NCBI GenBank assembly: GCA_035236585.1
Contig: CP141132.1
Location: 39,249,880-39,313,879 of the forward strand
Reading direction: 5' to 3'
DNA: 64,000 nt
Source: Warburgia ugandensis
Lineage: Eukaryota > Streptophyta > Magnoliopsida > Canellales > Canellaceae
The position numbers and the translations under genes are program-made. How positions within the stretch are numbered: the first letter of the stretch is position 1; each line of letters begins with the position of its first letter. Positions 23,299 to 33,985 of the stretch are shown one piece after another. The notes beneath the pieces were generated by a model. The model was not told the origin of the DNA, did not search any database, and was given only the letters and a program-made list of their open reading frames with translations.

Positions 23299-24827
23299 GA
23301 TTACTCAGATTCCCAAAAATCTTAAATATTTGGACTAAATGGTAATTTTGGGTTTTTGATGATCTAGATCACTTTTTGGATCTCAAATTAAAGATGAAAG
23401 ACATTAATTAAGCTAAGGGATGTCCTAAGAATGAAATATGAAATTTAATTGAAAATCCTTTTAGAAATAGAGGAGAAACAGGGAAATATTTTTGGTTAAG
23501 GCTAACCCATTGATTAGGTAAGCCTTAATTAATCTGCCTTAGATTGAGCAATTCCTAGATAAGTAGAATGAAGATAAAGTAAAACTGGAGTAGAATAGGG
23601 ACACAGAGGGAATTAAAATGGAGACATATTAGGAATTTAAGAAAAGTGGCATGGGTAAAAATAGAATTAACAGAAAAAAGCTTAAAACATAAAAAAAAAA
23701 AAAAAAGAGGAAAGGAAACCTAATGGAGAAGAGGGAAGCCAGAGTTGGAGGAGAAGGTGGGGGCCTGGAAGAGGAGATTGTTGATAGAGAATTAGGGGTC
23801 GATTGGTGATGTATGCGAGAGTAGAGTAGTGGAGCAACTGATTGTTAGTGATGGAGAGGGGGCATAATCTAGCACCACCTAGTGATGGGTGTCAGATTTA
23901 GGCAGAGCTAAGACAGAGAAGGGTGCTGGGAAAACAGAGAGGGAGGTAAGTTGGAAAGAGATGAGAGAGATGGGGACGGAGGAGAATCCAGCAGGTGCTT
24001 GCCGGTGACAGAGAAGAAGGGGTCATGACAGACAAAGGAGGGCAGTCTAACCATGACAGATAGAAGTGATGGGCCTGTAGAAGGGAGGACCCTAAAGAGT
24101 GTGTGTATGAGAGAGTGAAGAGGGATGATTAGAGTGGGTGCTGGCTGGTCTGATGGAGTAGAGAGAGGAAGATTAGTTAGTGCAAGTGACTAAGGCAAGG
24201 TAGAGGAATGAGAGAGAGAGAGCCAAAAGACAGGAGAAGAATAGGGAGACTAGAGAGAGGGGGGAACTAGGAGAAGGAGAGGAGAGGGAAGAAGAGGGGC
24301 TAATAAAGATGGGTGATGGTTTGTCAGTGTTGGGCCATGATAGACAGAGTGGAGGAGAAGAGAATGAAAGAAAGATAAGGGAGAAAGAGGAAAGGTGGGA
24401 AAGATAAGGGAAGTGAAAGTGAAGAGGGAGAGAGAAGAGGAGAAAGGGGAAAGGGGGTGACTTCCTCCTATGGTCCAGCCAAGGAGGGGTGTTGATGAGA
24501 GTAGAAGAAGAGGAACATAGGGGAATATAAGAGGAGAGTGGGTAGATGGAAACCCCTTTCCTTCTAAATTTGGTTCACCCGCTTGCTTTGGAAACTTCTC
24601 CACCTTAGAAACAAGTGCAGCTTTCCTTCTACATGCTTTTCTTTAAAACAAAGATTCCTTTGATTAGCTCTAATGATCATCTGACTATTAAATTTTACAA
24701 TTTAACATTTAGATGATTAATTGGATCTAAAATCAAAATCAAGCTAAAAATTGCAAAATTGATAGGTTAGATGATCTAATTGAATGTAAAAATTAGGGGT
24801 ATTTTGACCAAAATTGAACACTTAACA
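23299..24827 (-). mobile_element. 3' LTR of the 23.3-32.1 kb element (lower end truncated)
   Basis: Starts on the minus strand at 24827 with TGTTAAGTGTTCAATTTTGG and matches the 5' LTR copy from 32057 down to about 31278. It holds an extra purine-rich segment (23690-24600) absent from the partner. The matching end at 23299 is not a TG/CA terminus, so the lower part is lost or too diverged. Confidence 0.75.
23690..24600. repeat. ~0.9-kb purine-rich (GA-rich plus strand) segment
   Basis: Plus strand is strongly G+A-rich with runs such as GAGAGAGAGAG, AGGAGAAAGGGGAAAGGGGG and many GGAGAAG words. It lies within one LTR copy and is missing from the other at the A-rich stretch near 31660-31700. 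The 117-residue minus-strand open frame at 24250-24603 is a low-complexity S/P/L product of this bias and is not taken as a gene. Confidence 0.8.
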
Positions 24828-26980
24828 CACCCTCCAACCAGCATTTTGCTAGTCCTAAGAAAAACACTCAAAAAACCAAATCACAAAATTTTAAAAATTA
24901 TTTTCAAGTCAACTCCACTTTTTCCTCAGAGAATTATCTTTAAATCTCTTAACTTTAGCATACTAGTAAAAATGACTGAAGAATTCAAAACCCTTCCCAT
25001 ATGCTACAGATATTTCAATTAAGCTCAGATCTCGGAGTGAGTGTGCGTGTACAATCTACATATAGAATAATCTTTATCTTTAAGTAGGCTTCTACTTTTG
25101 AACTCCATCTGAAATATGTTTTGACCTGAATCCTCTCTAATGACATGCACTCAGAAATAAAATCTCTCAGATTGCGGGTTCAAATCATATCACTTTTTTA
25201 AATATGTGAACAAAGTCAATAAAAACAAATTTGTCTCACATATACTCATGAAGAATGGGAGCTATTAATGAATTTTATTTGTGGATCCCTTTAAAATGGG
25301 TACCATTACCTTTAAACTTTTGGAAATACTACTCTTTAAATCTTATCCATTCATATCCTCATTAAGACTATATTTCTCCTAGAATCACTAGGTTTTTAAC
25401 TGAGATGAAATGTAGGCTTAGGATAGGGTACCAAAGAAAGGGTTTAAGGGTATTCAAAGTTTCTTTAAAAATAAGTTGGGGTCTTCTGCTAAAGTTGAAA
25501 ATTCTTTCTTTGCTTTGCTTACACTAAAGTGATTATTTCTTTTTCCCACTTTTCTTTGCATTATTCAAACTCTTTTTTTTTTTTCATTTCTTTTTCTTTG
25601 TATTTCCCACTTTTGAATCACTTTGAAGAATATTTCTTTTCTTGGTATTCACTTTTCTACTTTCATTGCAACTGAAAAGTATTTCCTCATACATCTCTAA
25701 CTTATTTTTCAAATAAAATAGGTAATGGATAATTTATACTGGGTTAATATGGGTAAAGGTAATTTCGGTAACAAAAGAAATGCATATATAAAAGGCTCAA
25801 GTTGGCTAACTAGTGGTAAAGAATACTTTTGGTAAGGCTTTATGTCTCTAGGTTAATAACAAGGATGGCCTAAATTATTTTCTATATTTCCTATAATCTA
25901 TCAGATTCAATGAACTTTTAGAATTTTAAAGTTGATACTCTAATAATTTAGGTAATTAGCCAAATTTAAGAGTTAGTGGGATCAATTTTCTTTAATCATG
26001 CTAAAGAAAATTTAGAACATTTATAACCTCTCAAAAAGAACGAATCACTCTAAAACTCACTTAAATTATAGGTCTCCACTAAATTTCTTCAGGATCTCTA
26101 AGTTATAGCTGCTTATCAATCTAGACTAGTTATGTGGAACTGCATGTATAGATGTGATCTGAGACTTTACTTTCAGGGAATATTTTAGAAAATGAGTAAA
26201 ATGATGAATTAATCACGTTCAATTCAAATTAATAAGCTAAAGTTATTTAGATTATACTTCAAAAAATCCAATTCTCATCATAATGTAGGAGGATCCAAAT
26301 TTTTTCCCAAAATTCTCTCCCTCTCTCTCTTGAAAAATCAAGGAAATCACCTAAAACCTAAAAAAAAAGAACTAGAATTTGCTAGAATTCTCCAGCCCCC
26401 CCCCCCAACTTGACAAAAACATTGATCTCAATGTTTAAAAAGTAGGACCTAAAATGAATTTGGGTGATGTAGAAAAAAATGAAATTTTCTAAAAAACTCT
26501 AGGTTTCCTTCCAATGAGCTCTAAGCTTAACGTCTTCAACTAGATCTATCATTATGTACCCTAATCTAGACCTAATTGGTACTAAGTTTTCCTAATCCTA
26601 GCAATGAAATGGCAAGATTTCTCACACCACTTCAAATTCCTGTGGTAGTTAATATTTCTCCTCCACCATGAAATTCTTGGTGGTGGTAGGACTATGACAT
26701 AATAGACTACCATTATTGTAAATTCAGTATGACCACTTTGACGATCTCCCATCTTCAAAATTTCATAGTAATTAGTATAATTCCTCCACCTTGAAAATTT
26801 AGGTGGAGGTATTATTGTGATAATGTGAGCTACCATGAATTTGAATTTTGTTGAACCATATGGAAGTGGCTGGCCCTTTTCTTAACCAAATTTAAGGATA
26901 ATAATGACCATCATATTCCATGTATTTTCATCTATTTCCCTTACATTATCTTGAAATTGGGGTATAAGCTGACTCTGCCG
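24828..26980 (-). mobile_element. 3' internal region of the 23.3-32.1 kb element
   Basis: Non-coding for most of its length and matching 15178-16100 and 57398-58960 in the same orientation. It includes an 11-base C run at 26396-26406 (G run on the coding strand) beside ACATTGATCTCAATGTTTAAA, the family's G-rich tract. Beyond it, near 26500-26560, a short DVKL-type residue run marks the usual end of the pol frame in this family. Confidence 0.7.
26582..26836 (-). pseudogene. 84-residue open frame with a duplicated PPP-S-WR motif, in the place of pol
   Basis: The single open frame reads PPPKFSRWRNYTNYYEILK and later PPPRISWWRRNINYHRNLK, two copies of a ~38-residue unit; the DNA shows the same ~115-bp direct duplication. 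It lies between the protease-linker and the end-of-pol DVKL signal, where integrase would be expected. I recognise no domain in it and it is not like the integrase at 59479-60093. It may be a captured or drifted piece of an Athila-like element, or chance coding in repeat DNA. Function unknown. Confidence 0.4.
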
Positions 26981-29830
26981 ATCCTAAAAAGTTTGTTCTT
27001 ATATTAGAGGAGGGAACATGGTTTTGCTTAAACCTTGAGTATCTTCTAATGTGTACCCTAGAGTTGGTTAATGTAGGGCCAGTACATCAATTGATGCTTT
27101 CTCTTCCTGTTCTATAAATTCATGTAAGATTTCAGATGAGCCTAAATTCTTATCTAATGGTTGTTCAAATAAGGTCTGTAGGTCCCAATCAGGTACATCT
27201 TCTACAATACAAGGCTCAATTGGAATATTAGGCTCTATATGGGGTTCTACTTATGATGGAAGGGGAGTGGACTCACTCGATGGAAGTTCCTCGAACTGAG
27301 GTTTCCACTTTTCTATATCCATGATAGGAATAGAATCAAGGAGGGCATTAACTTCCTTTATTAATGCATCCTCATTAAACTCATTAAAATGGGCCAAACA
27401 TGCCTTAAGTGGGTTCGACAAGGAAGATGAATGAAAGTGATGTTGCACAACTAAATTGATCATGTTGACACTGTGCAAGTCATTATTGGGTTCACTAGGT
27501 TGCTTACTAATGTTCAAGTTGTTTAGCTCTAATGTTATATTACCAAAGAATAGTTTCAAGACACCATTTCTACAGGTAATTAAGGCATTGGATGTAGCCA
27601 AAAATGGTCGTCCTAGGATGACGGGTATTCCATTCTTCTCATTCACCACCAGTTGTGTATCCAGAACTAAAAAATCTAGAGGGAAGCAAAATTTTTTTAC
27701 TTGGACTAACACATCTTCTATTACCCCTTTGGGTATTTTCATAGAATGATCAACTAATTGGAGTGTAGTAGATGTAGGTTTCAGTTCACCTAGGCCTAGC
27801 TATTCATATATCGAGTATGATAATAGGCTCACACTAGATCCTAAATTAAATAAGGCTTAGTTAATCTTGTGGTTGCCAATAATGCAAGTAAGAGTAGGTC
27901 AATTGAGATCTTTATATTTTGGTGGTCTATAAATAATAGAACTAACTTGTTTAGTCAGAAATGCCTTGTTTTGAACATTTAGTTTTCTTTTTATGGTGGA
28001 TAAGTCTTTTAAGAATTTGGAATATGATGGGATTAATTTTATTGCATCTAAGATCAATGTGTTGATCATGACTTGCTTGAAAATTTTTAAAATCTCATCA
28101 TTAGAGGTAGATTTTGGAGCTTCATGCAACCTGTAAGGAAATGGAGCAGGTATTGGACATGGGTTAATAGGTAAAGTGAGAGATCCTTCTGTTTAGAGTT
28201 TTCTAAAACCTTAGTGGATTTTCCTACCTCTTTAGCCTTTTGGGGCTCATCTTTCTCAATTCTTTTTCCACTCCTAAGAATGGTGATAGCCTTAGTCTGT
28301 CCCATGGTAGAGGTACATGTTTCATTAGATGCATTAGTGCTCACCACATGCACTCCCTTAAGGTTTGCTTGTGGTTGAGTTGAAAACTTTCCTTTTTCCA
28401 TACTTTGCATCCATTGACTCATCATGTTCTTTATTTCATTAATAGATTAGTTGGTTTGTTTCAATTGGACTTCTAATTGAGAAATTTTCCTCTCCTGGTT
28501 TTGAATGATTTGATTATTATTATCCTTTTGGGAGGGGTTAAGTAAAGTCCAGAAGAAGGGGATTGATCAGTTTGGTAGGGTAGGGTTATAAGTCTCTGAA
28601 TATGGGGACAAAGGTCTTTTATACGTGTTGAGGGAATTAGCCTGATCATGAAGTGCTTCTTGGATTGCTAGAATAGTAGGACATTCCTGAGTAAGATGGG
28701 TGGTACTCTCATAGATACTACACACTCATTCTTCCTTATTCGACTTTTTCTTTACCATTTCTATGGTTTCGACTTTTCTTGCTAGGGATGCTACTCTGGC
28801 ATTGATTTCATCTCTTTCAAACATGGTGTACATGCCTCCCCTAGTATGGGTGGTAGTGGGCTTATGTCCATATATATGCTCTATTCTTTTTGAGTTGGCC
28901 CAAGTCTGTGCACTTTTAGCTAGCCATTCCAAATACTCCCCATCATTTGATCATTTGTTCAAAAAGTTACCATTGCACATCATCTCTACAAACTGGTGAA
29001 TGTGAAAATTTAGTCCTTCGTAAAAGAGGCTGATGATGCACCATGGTTCATAGCCATGATGTGGACAGGTGAGTAAAAGATCATTGAACCATTCTCAGCA
29101 TTGATAGAATGACTTTTTATCCTTTTGGGTAAAGTGCGTTATCTTATGGCAAAGTGTATTTGTTTTATGGGTAGGAAAAAACTTTTTTGAGAATTCCCTA
29201 GTCATTTCATCCCAAGTTCTTATGGAACCGACTGGCAGTGCATTAAACCATATTTTTTGCTTTTTCCTTTAAAGAGAAAGGAAAAAGCTTAAGCCTAACA
29301 GTATCAAGACCTACATTTTGTGTTCTTTGGGTACTACATACCTCATAAAATTCTTTAAGGTGCAAGTAAGGACTCTCATTGTCTAAACCATGGAATTTGG
29401 GCAGTAATTAGATTACTCTTGTTTTTAATTCTAATGCACTAGCATTCTAAGTAAGAATGACACAAGATGGAGTATTTGTGCGTGTAGGTTGAAGGTAATG
29501 TTTTAAAGTTCTTCCATGAAAGTTTTGATAGCCATCATTATTATTCCCATGTTCACTCTGTTGGTCCCACTCCCTATTGTTATTTCTTCTCTAATCTCTA
29601 TTTGGTTAATGATTATTCCTCCTTGGTGGATGTTGATATTCATCATCTACTAAGGGTGGTGGGTCCTCATTTATGATGACTAGAGGTCCTTGACTACCAT
29701 GGGGTGAATTACCCATTGATCAATGATTAGTCATTGATATGGCTTGATCTAGTTGTATGTCTTTTTGATCGTACTTGACTAACCTGCCGATTTTGTCATA
29801 TCTCCAAAAGTGCATACATTGGAAGCTTCT
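26981..29830 (-). mobile_element. Athila-like gag and protease remnants
   Basis: Minus-strand pieces in order: gag-like ARVASLARKVETIEM at 28726-28932, ITILRSGKRIEKDEP at 28087-28425 (the gag/protease linker), and at 27251-27742 the protease and following linker with FPLDFLVLDTQ, GIPVILGRPFLATSNALITC, NGVLKLFFGNITLELN and IMDIEKWKPQFEELP. These are hallmarks of Athila/Tat polyproteins. The reading frame is broken in several places. The protease piece at 163 residues is the longest clean stretch. Confidence 0.85.
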
Positions 29831-30944
29831 TTTTTTGGTCTTTTTTTTTTTTAGTTAGGCACACTAACCTAAATGATGCAACCTAACTTCTAGAATGATG
29901 CACAAACAAAGGGCACAATCAAATAATCCCTAGGCTAATAAGCAGCAATATTTTGACTTTCTTGAATTTGGTGGGGACAATGCTTTTAGATTAGCCTAAT
30001 CTAGGGCTCCTCCTCTCTTTCAGATTTGACTATTGCTTACTAGTTAGGCTCTGCACTAAGGTGGTTAATACAATCCTCATGTAAAGTGTGGAAAAATCAT
30101 TTGAATTTTAAGACACCCACTATATCCACAGTGCTCAAAAGCCATTGGAGTGACAATAGTTCACATCCTATTAAGAGGGTCCTACAAGCATGTGATGGCC
30201 CTATTGGTCTCTTCTAATTGATTTTAAGTTAATTTGAATGGTAAGGTTGCCTACTTGTGGTGATTATTCTAGGTGAGCCAAGAAGTGGTGATGAAATCTA
30301 TCCTTGATCTTGTGGAGTTGAGTGCCCTTACTAATTAATTTTTACACTCCATGGCATTTTGATCAACACAAAAATCACCTTAAAGCAATAAACATGCCCC
30401 ATGATTGCAATTAAAAGCAATAAACTAATGAAAACCCTAAAATGCAACAATTATAAAATATGCTTTCTATATGCTATTATAGGAAATAAAAAGAGTGAGG
30501 GAGACTTACAATGGGGTTTCCGATGAAGATCAAGTGTTGGCAACCTTATCCAACACTTCCCCTATTTTATGCAACCCTTTTAAAATTGGAATTAAAAATT
30601 GCAAGTTACAATGGTCCTCACTACAAAATTCACTCAAAAGAAACGAAAAATCCTGCTTTAGGAAAGAAGGAAAATTTCTATTTATTTGATGAAGATCCAC
30701 TTGCCAATTTCATCCACTTTCTAATTTCCAAAAAAAGAAGAATAGAAATAAGTACCCAATTCAAGAAATAGAGTGATTATGAACTAAGAAAATATAAAAA
30801 ATACACATTAAATTCATAAAATTCTAAAATAATGTAATTCCTAAAAAAAATTATTTTTCTAATTTTTTGAATTTTTTTATTTTTAATTAAATTTTATGAA
30901 AACTCTATTGCAAGTACTCTGCAATGGCACGAAAAACTTGTTGA
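29831..30944 (-). mobile_element. 5' leader of the 23.3-32.1 kb element
   Basis: Non-coding between primer site and gag. The part at 30005-30370 is similar to 53605-54010 (words TTGACYAWTGCTTACYAGTTA, GTGGTTAATACAAYCCTCATGTAA, CCATTGGRGTG), so the same leader also survives as a scrap in the 53-kb region. Confidence 0.65.
30917..30932 (-). promoter_or_regulatory. tRNA-Asp-type primer binding site (diverged)
   Basis: Minus strand reads CAACAAGTTTTTCGTGCCATTGCAG across this point, the family's CAAGTTTTTGGCGCCGTTGCC signal in decayed form, directly below an LTR end containing GCACTTGTAGTA. Confidence 0.6.
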
Positions 30945-32057
30945 TTTGTTTTACTACAAGTGCATAGGCTATTATAGTGTAACTTATGCAAGTACGGGTT
31001 ACTCCCACGAGGACTCAACTTAAAAAGTGGGAGTTTAAATAAAATCTAATTATTAAAAATTAAAAAGAAATTACTAGAAATGAAATAAACATTTAGATCT
31101 ATTCAACTACTAAAAATTATAGAATTTTTATTTCCAGAATAAAGAAAATTATACTAAATAACAAGAAAAATCTACTTCCCTAGCTTAATCACTATCAATA
31201 TCTTCAAATCTAGTTTTCTTGGAGTTGATCATCCTTTATCAATGTTTTTAGCATGCCTTTGATTAAAGATTCAATGGTTGGATTACTTAGATTCCCAAAA
31301 ATCTTAAATATTTAGACTAAATGGTGATTTTGGGTTTTGGATGGTCTAGATCACTTTCTGGATTTGAGATTAATGATCAAAGGCATTAATTAAGCTATGG
31401 GATGTCTTAAGAATGAAATTTGAAATTTAATTGAAAATCTGATAAGAAACAGAGAAATATTTTTGGTTAAGGCTAACCCGTTGATTAGGTTAAGCCTTAA
31501 TTAATCTAGTTTGGATTGATAATTTTTGGATAAGCAGAATGAAGATAAAGTAAAGCTGGAATAGAATAGGGACACAGAGGGAATTAAAATGGGGATATAT
31601 CAGGAATTTAAGAAAAGTGGCATGGGTAAAAATGAAATTAATAGAAAAATGTTTAAAACGTAAAAAAAAGAAAAAAAGAAAAAAAGAAAGAAAGGAAACT
31701 GACATAATTTGGCTCATGTGCAACTTTCCTTTAAAACAAAGTTTCCTTTAAGAAATCATTCTATATGCACCATTAATCTTTGATGGGTGATCTACAATGT
31801 TCACTTTTGATCTAAGCCTTCCAAGCCTATTTTAGTTGACCTGCAAAATAAAAGACCATATTAGAGTCATCTAAACTGTACATTATACCTTTGATTAGAT
31901 TTGATGATCATCTGATCATTAAATTTTACAATTTAACATTTAGATGATTAATTGGATCTAAAGTTAAAATCAAGCTAAAAATTGCAAATTTGATTGGTTA
32001 GATGATCTAATTGAATGCTAAATTAGGAGTATTTTGACCATAATTGAACACTTAACA
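30945..32057 (-). mobile_element. 5' LTR of the 23.3-32.1 kb element
   Basis: Begins on the minus strand at 32057 with TGTTAAGTGTTCAATTATGG and ends by about 30945 just before the primer site. About 1.1 kb, shorter than the LTRs at 5958 and 33986, with no equivalent of the purine-rich block found in its partner. Confidence 0.75.
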
Positions 32058-32290
32058 CTTCTTAAACCCTTAAGTAATTTAGACTTGATTTTGATAGGGT
32101 TCACATCTTCCAATGCCTAAATATTTGTTAAATCCGAAAGTATCACTTTCCCATTCAATGGACTTTTCTATACTAATCATCTCTTTCAATAAATTTTGAC
32201 AATTTGTTCTCAATTATTTTAATCTACATGATTTTTTGGAAATGTGGGACTAGCTGTGGAAGAATAAACCTTACTTCTAATACCAAACTT
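32058..32290 (-). mobile_element. Chromovirus primer site and leader scrap
   Basis: On the minus strand at 32276-32288 TTTGGTATTAGAA follows directly after an LTR-like end (CCTAGGTCATTAAAG), a decayed tRNA-Met primer site (TGGTATCAGAGCC). The rest is anonymous. Confidence 0.55.
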
Positions 32291-32538
32291 TAATGACCTA
32301 GGTTTTCATAAGCATTTTTAATTGCAAAGCCAATTTCACATGTGGGATTGATATCTGTTTCAAAACAAATTTGTAAAACTAATGTAGTAGAAGAATCTTT
32401 TCTTTTAAATTTATTTTTGAAAACCTTGAGTGTCATTTACTTCCAAGAAACAAGATAACTAAAAAATCCATCTATCCTTTTTTCAATAAAATTAAAATGA
32501 GAATGCAATCATCCTAGATCTAGGCATTCATAGATTCT
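32291..32538 (-). mobile_element. Chromovirus LTR 3'-end scrap
   Basis: Matches the inverted 3' end of the LTR at 45950-46133: TGACCTAGGTTTTCATAAGCA, TTGAAAACCTTGAGTGTCATTT and a WTTTCTTTTAAATTTATTTTTGAAAA region. Cut at 32539 where an Athila-like LTR begins. Confidence 0.6.
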
Positions 32539-33400
32539 TGATACGTGTTCAATTTTGTATAAAAAGTACCCAATTAGTGGCCCACGTGTTACAACTTATA
32601 GTGTTAAGTTAGGGTTTTTAGTCAAAAAATTTTAACACTTGCATTTCTAACCTAATGATTCAAAATTTTGATATTTTGCAGGTTTAGAACTTAATCTAGG
32701 TAAATAAGTGAATCATCGTAATTTTCTACATTTTAGATAAATTTTACTCTTTTTGTAGGAAGTGAGAAGATGATCCAGTGGCCTATATTATCCTTAGCTG
32801 AGTTTTTATGCAAATAACTATGTAGTTTACTCACTGATAGTGTGGGAGTAGAGCCCTTGGAAGATAATAGAAGAAAGAAAAGGTAATTAAAATGATCCAA
32901 GCAAAAATCCATGCATTTGCATCACCTTTACATGGGAGCCATTCTAGCCATTAAAGCTATGAGAAATAGTTATAAGCCATACAAGCTACTCAAGCCTTGA
33001 GCCCAACCATTGAAGCCACTTAAACCATCAAAGTTAGCCATCGAGCCAATGAAGAGTGCTGCATGGAGTCACATGATTGTAGCATCAATTCAAAAAACTT
33101 TCCTTTGTTAAAAGTTTGATTTTTAATGGATTTCGAGAGATTAATGTAAGAGGTAAGATGAACATGCATTAAGAGACCCATAAAGAGAGAAAAATCCACA
33201 TTCTTGATCCATTTCCTAACACTAATCCAACCATCCTACTTGGTTTCCACATTTTTAAGTGAAAGAGGCAGCAATCATCTAAGAGGAGGATGTGCCTCAC
33301 ACCCCTCCCCTTGCTTAGTTGGCTAAATCAAGTGGTTCACTAATCAGGAAACCATAGATCTAAGTCAATTCAAGCACATCAAAATTCTAGGCGAACAATT
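32539..33400 (+). mobile_element. Partial Athila-like LTR
   Basis: Starts TGATACGTGTTCAATTTTGT and is collinear with the LTR at 33986 (AACCTAATGATTCAAAA, GTGAGAAGATGATCCA, AAGCCATACAAGCTACTCAAGCC, GTTGGCTAAATCAAGTGGTT). It stops about 0.86 kb in and changes to internal 3'-end sequence. Confidence 0.8.
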
Positions 33401-33985
33401 TTTAATGGACTTGGTAATAGCTTCTATTCTAAAGGATCATATTCTTTATCTCATAAGTGCTTAAAAAGTTATGTGAACCATTAGCATCTTTGGAGTCAAT
33501 CACATAGTAAGTGAAAATTTGTTTGACCCCTTTTCTCTAAGAGCTTTAATTCTAAGTGTATACTTGTGAGAATTTGAGGTCAATACATCTTTTCAATGGA
33601 GCAACAAGCATATCTATTTAGAAATTTAGACTTATGCACCTATACACATACTACACTTCAAGATTAAATTGGAATAAAATGACTTTGGCATATGGGTAAC
33701 TTATAGAAATTTTCATTCATTTTCATTAAGTTGGTAAACAAAGAAGAGTATTAATGGATGAGAATTCTCTAAGATAAAATAAAAGACTTAATCTTATGAA
33801 TTTTGTAAGTATATTTAATGCAAACCCTCACAAGGCTTAACTCGTCCACTAGGGGTAACCAAAAGGTTTTAAGGGCTTGCTGCATATGCTAAATGCAACC
33901 ATGAGTACCTACGAATATGGAAACCATTTTTTTATGATTTTTTGCATGTTTTTCTTTGAACTATCAAAATGTTGGTTGGGAGGTG
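33401..33985 (+). mobile_element. Athila-like element: 3' end of internal region
   Basis: Matches inverted 57398-57850: GAGGTCAATACATCTTTTCA, AACTCGTCCACTAGGGGTAAC, GTGAGTACCTACGA. Together with the partial LTR before it and the LTR after it, this is an element from which nearly all of the interior is gone. Confidence 0.75.

Larger units (their letters stand above)
23299..32057 (-). mobile_element. Athila-like Ty3/Gypsy element with gag-protease but no recognisable RT/integrase
   Basis: Minus-strand element: 5' LTR about 30945-32057, primer site 30917-30932, leader to about 29830, gag and protease about 26980-29830, 3' internal region, and a 3' LTR part 23299-24827. The LTR copies share a long run of words (ATTCCCAAAAATCTTAAATA, GGACACAGAGGGAATTAAAA and TTTACAATTTAACATTTAGA among them). 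The coding region is broken at many points. RT, RNase H and integrase were not found, so it is either an internal-deletion derivative or a non-autonomous form. LTR divergence by eye is substantial, so it is not recent. Confidence 0.8.

Noticed and set aside
24250-24603. 117-residue minus-strand open frame with a signal-like hydrophobic makeup
   Set aside because: Low-complexity S/P/L/T product of a purine-rich plus strand inside an LTR. Purine bias removes stops from the opposite strand.
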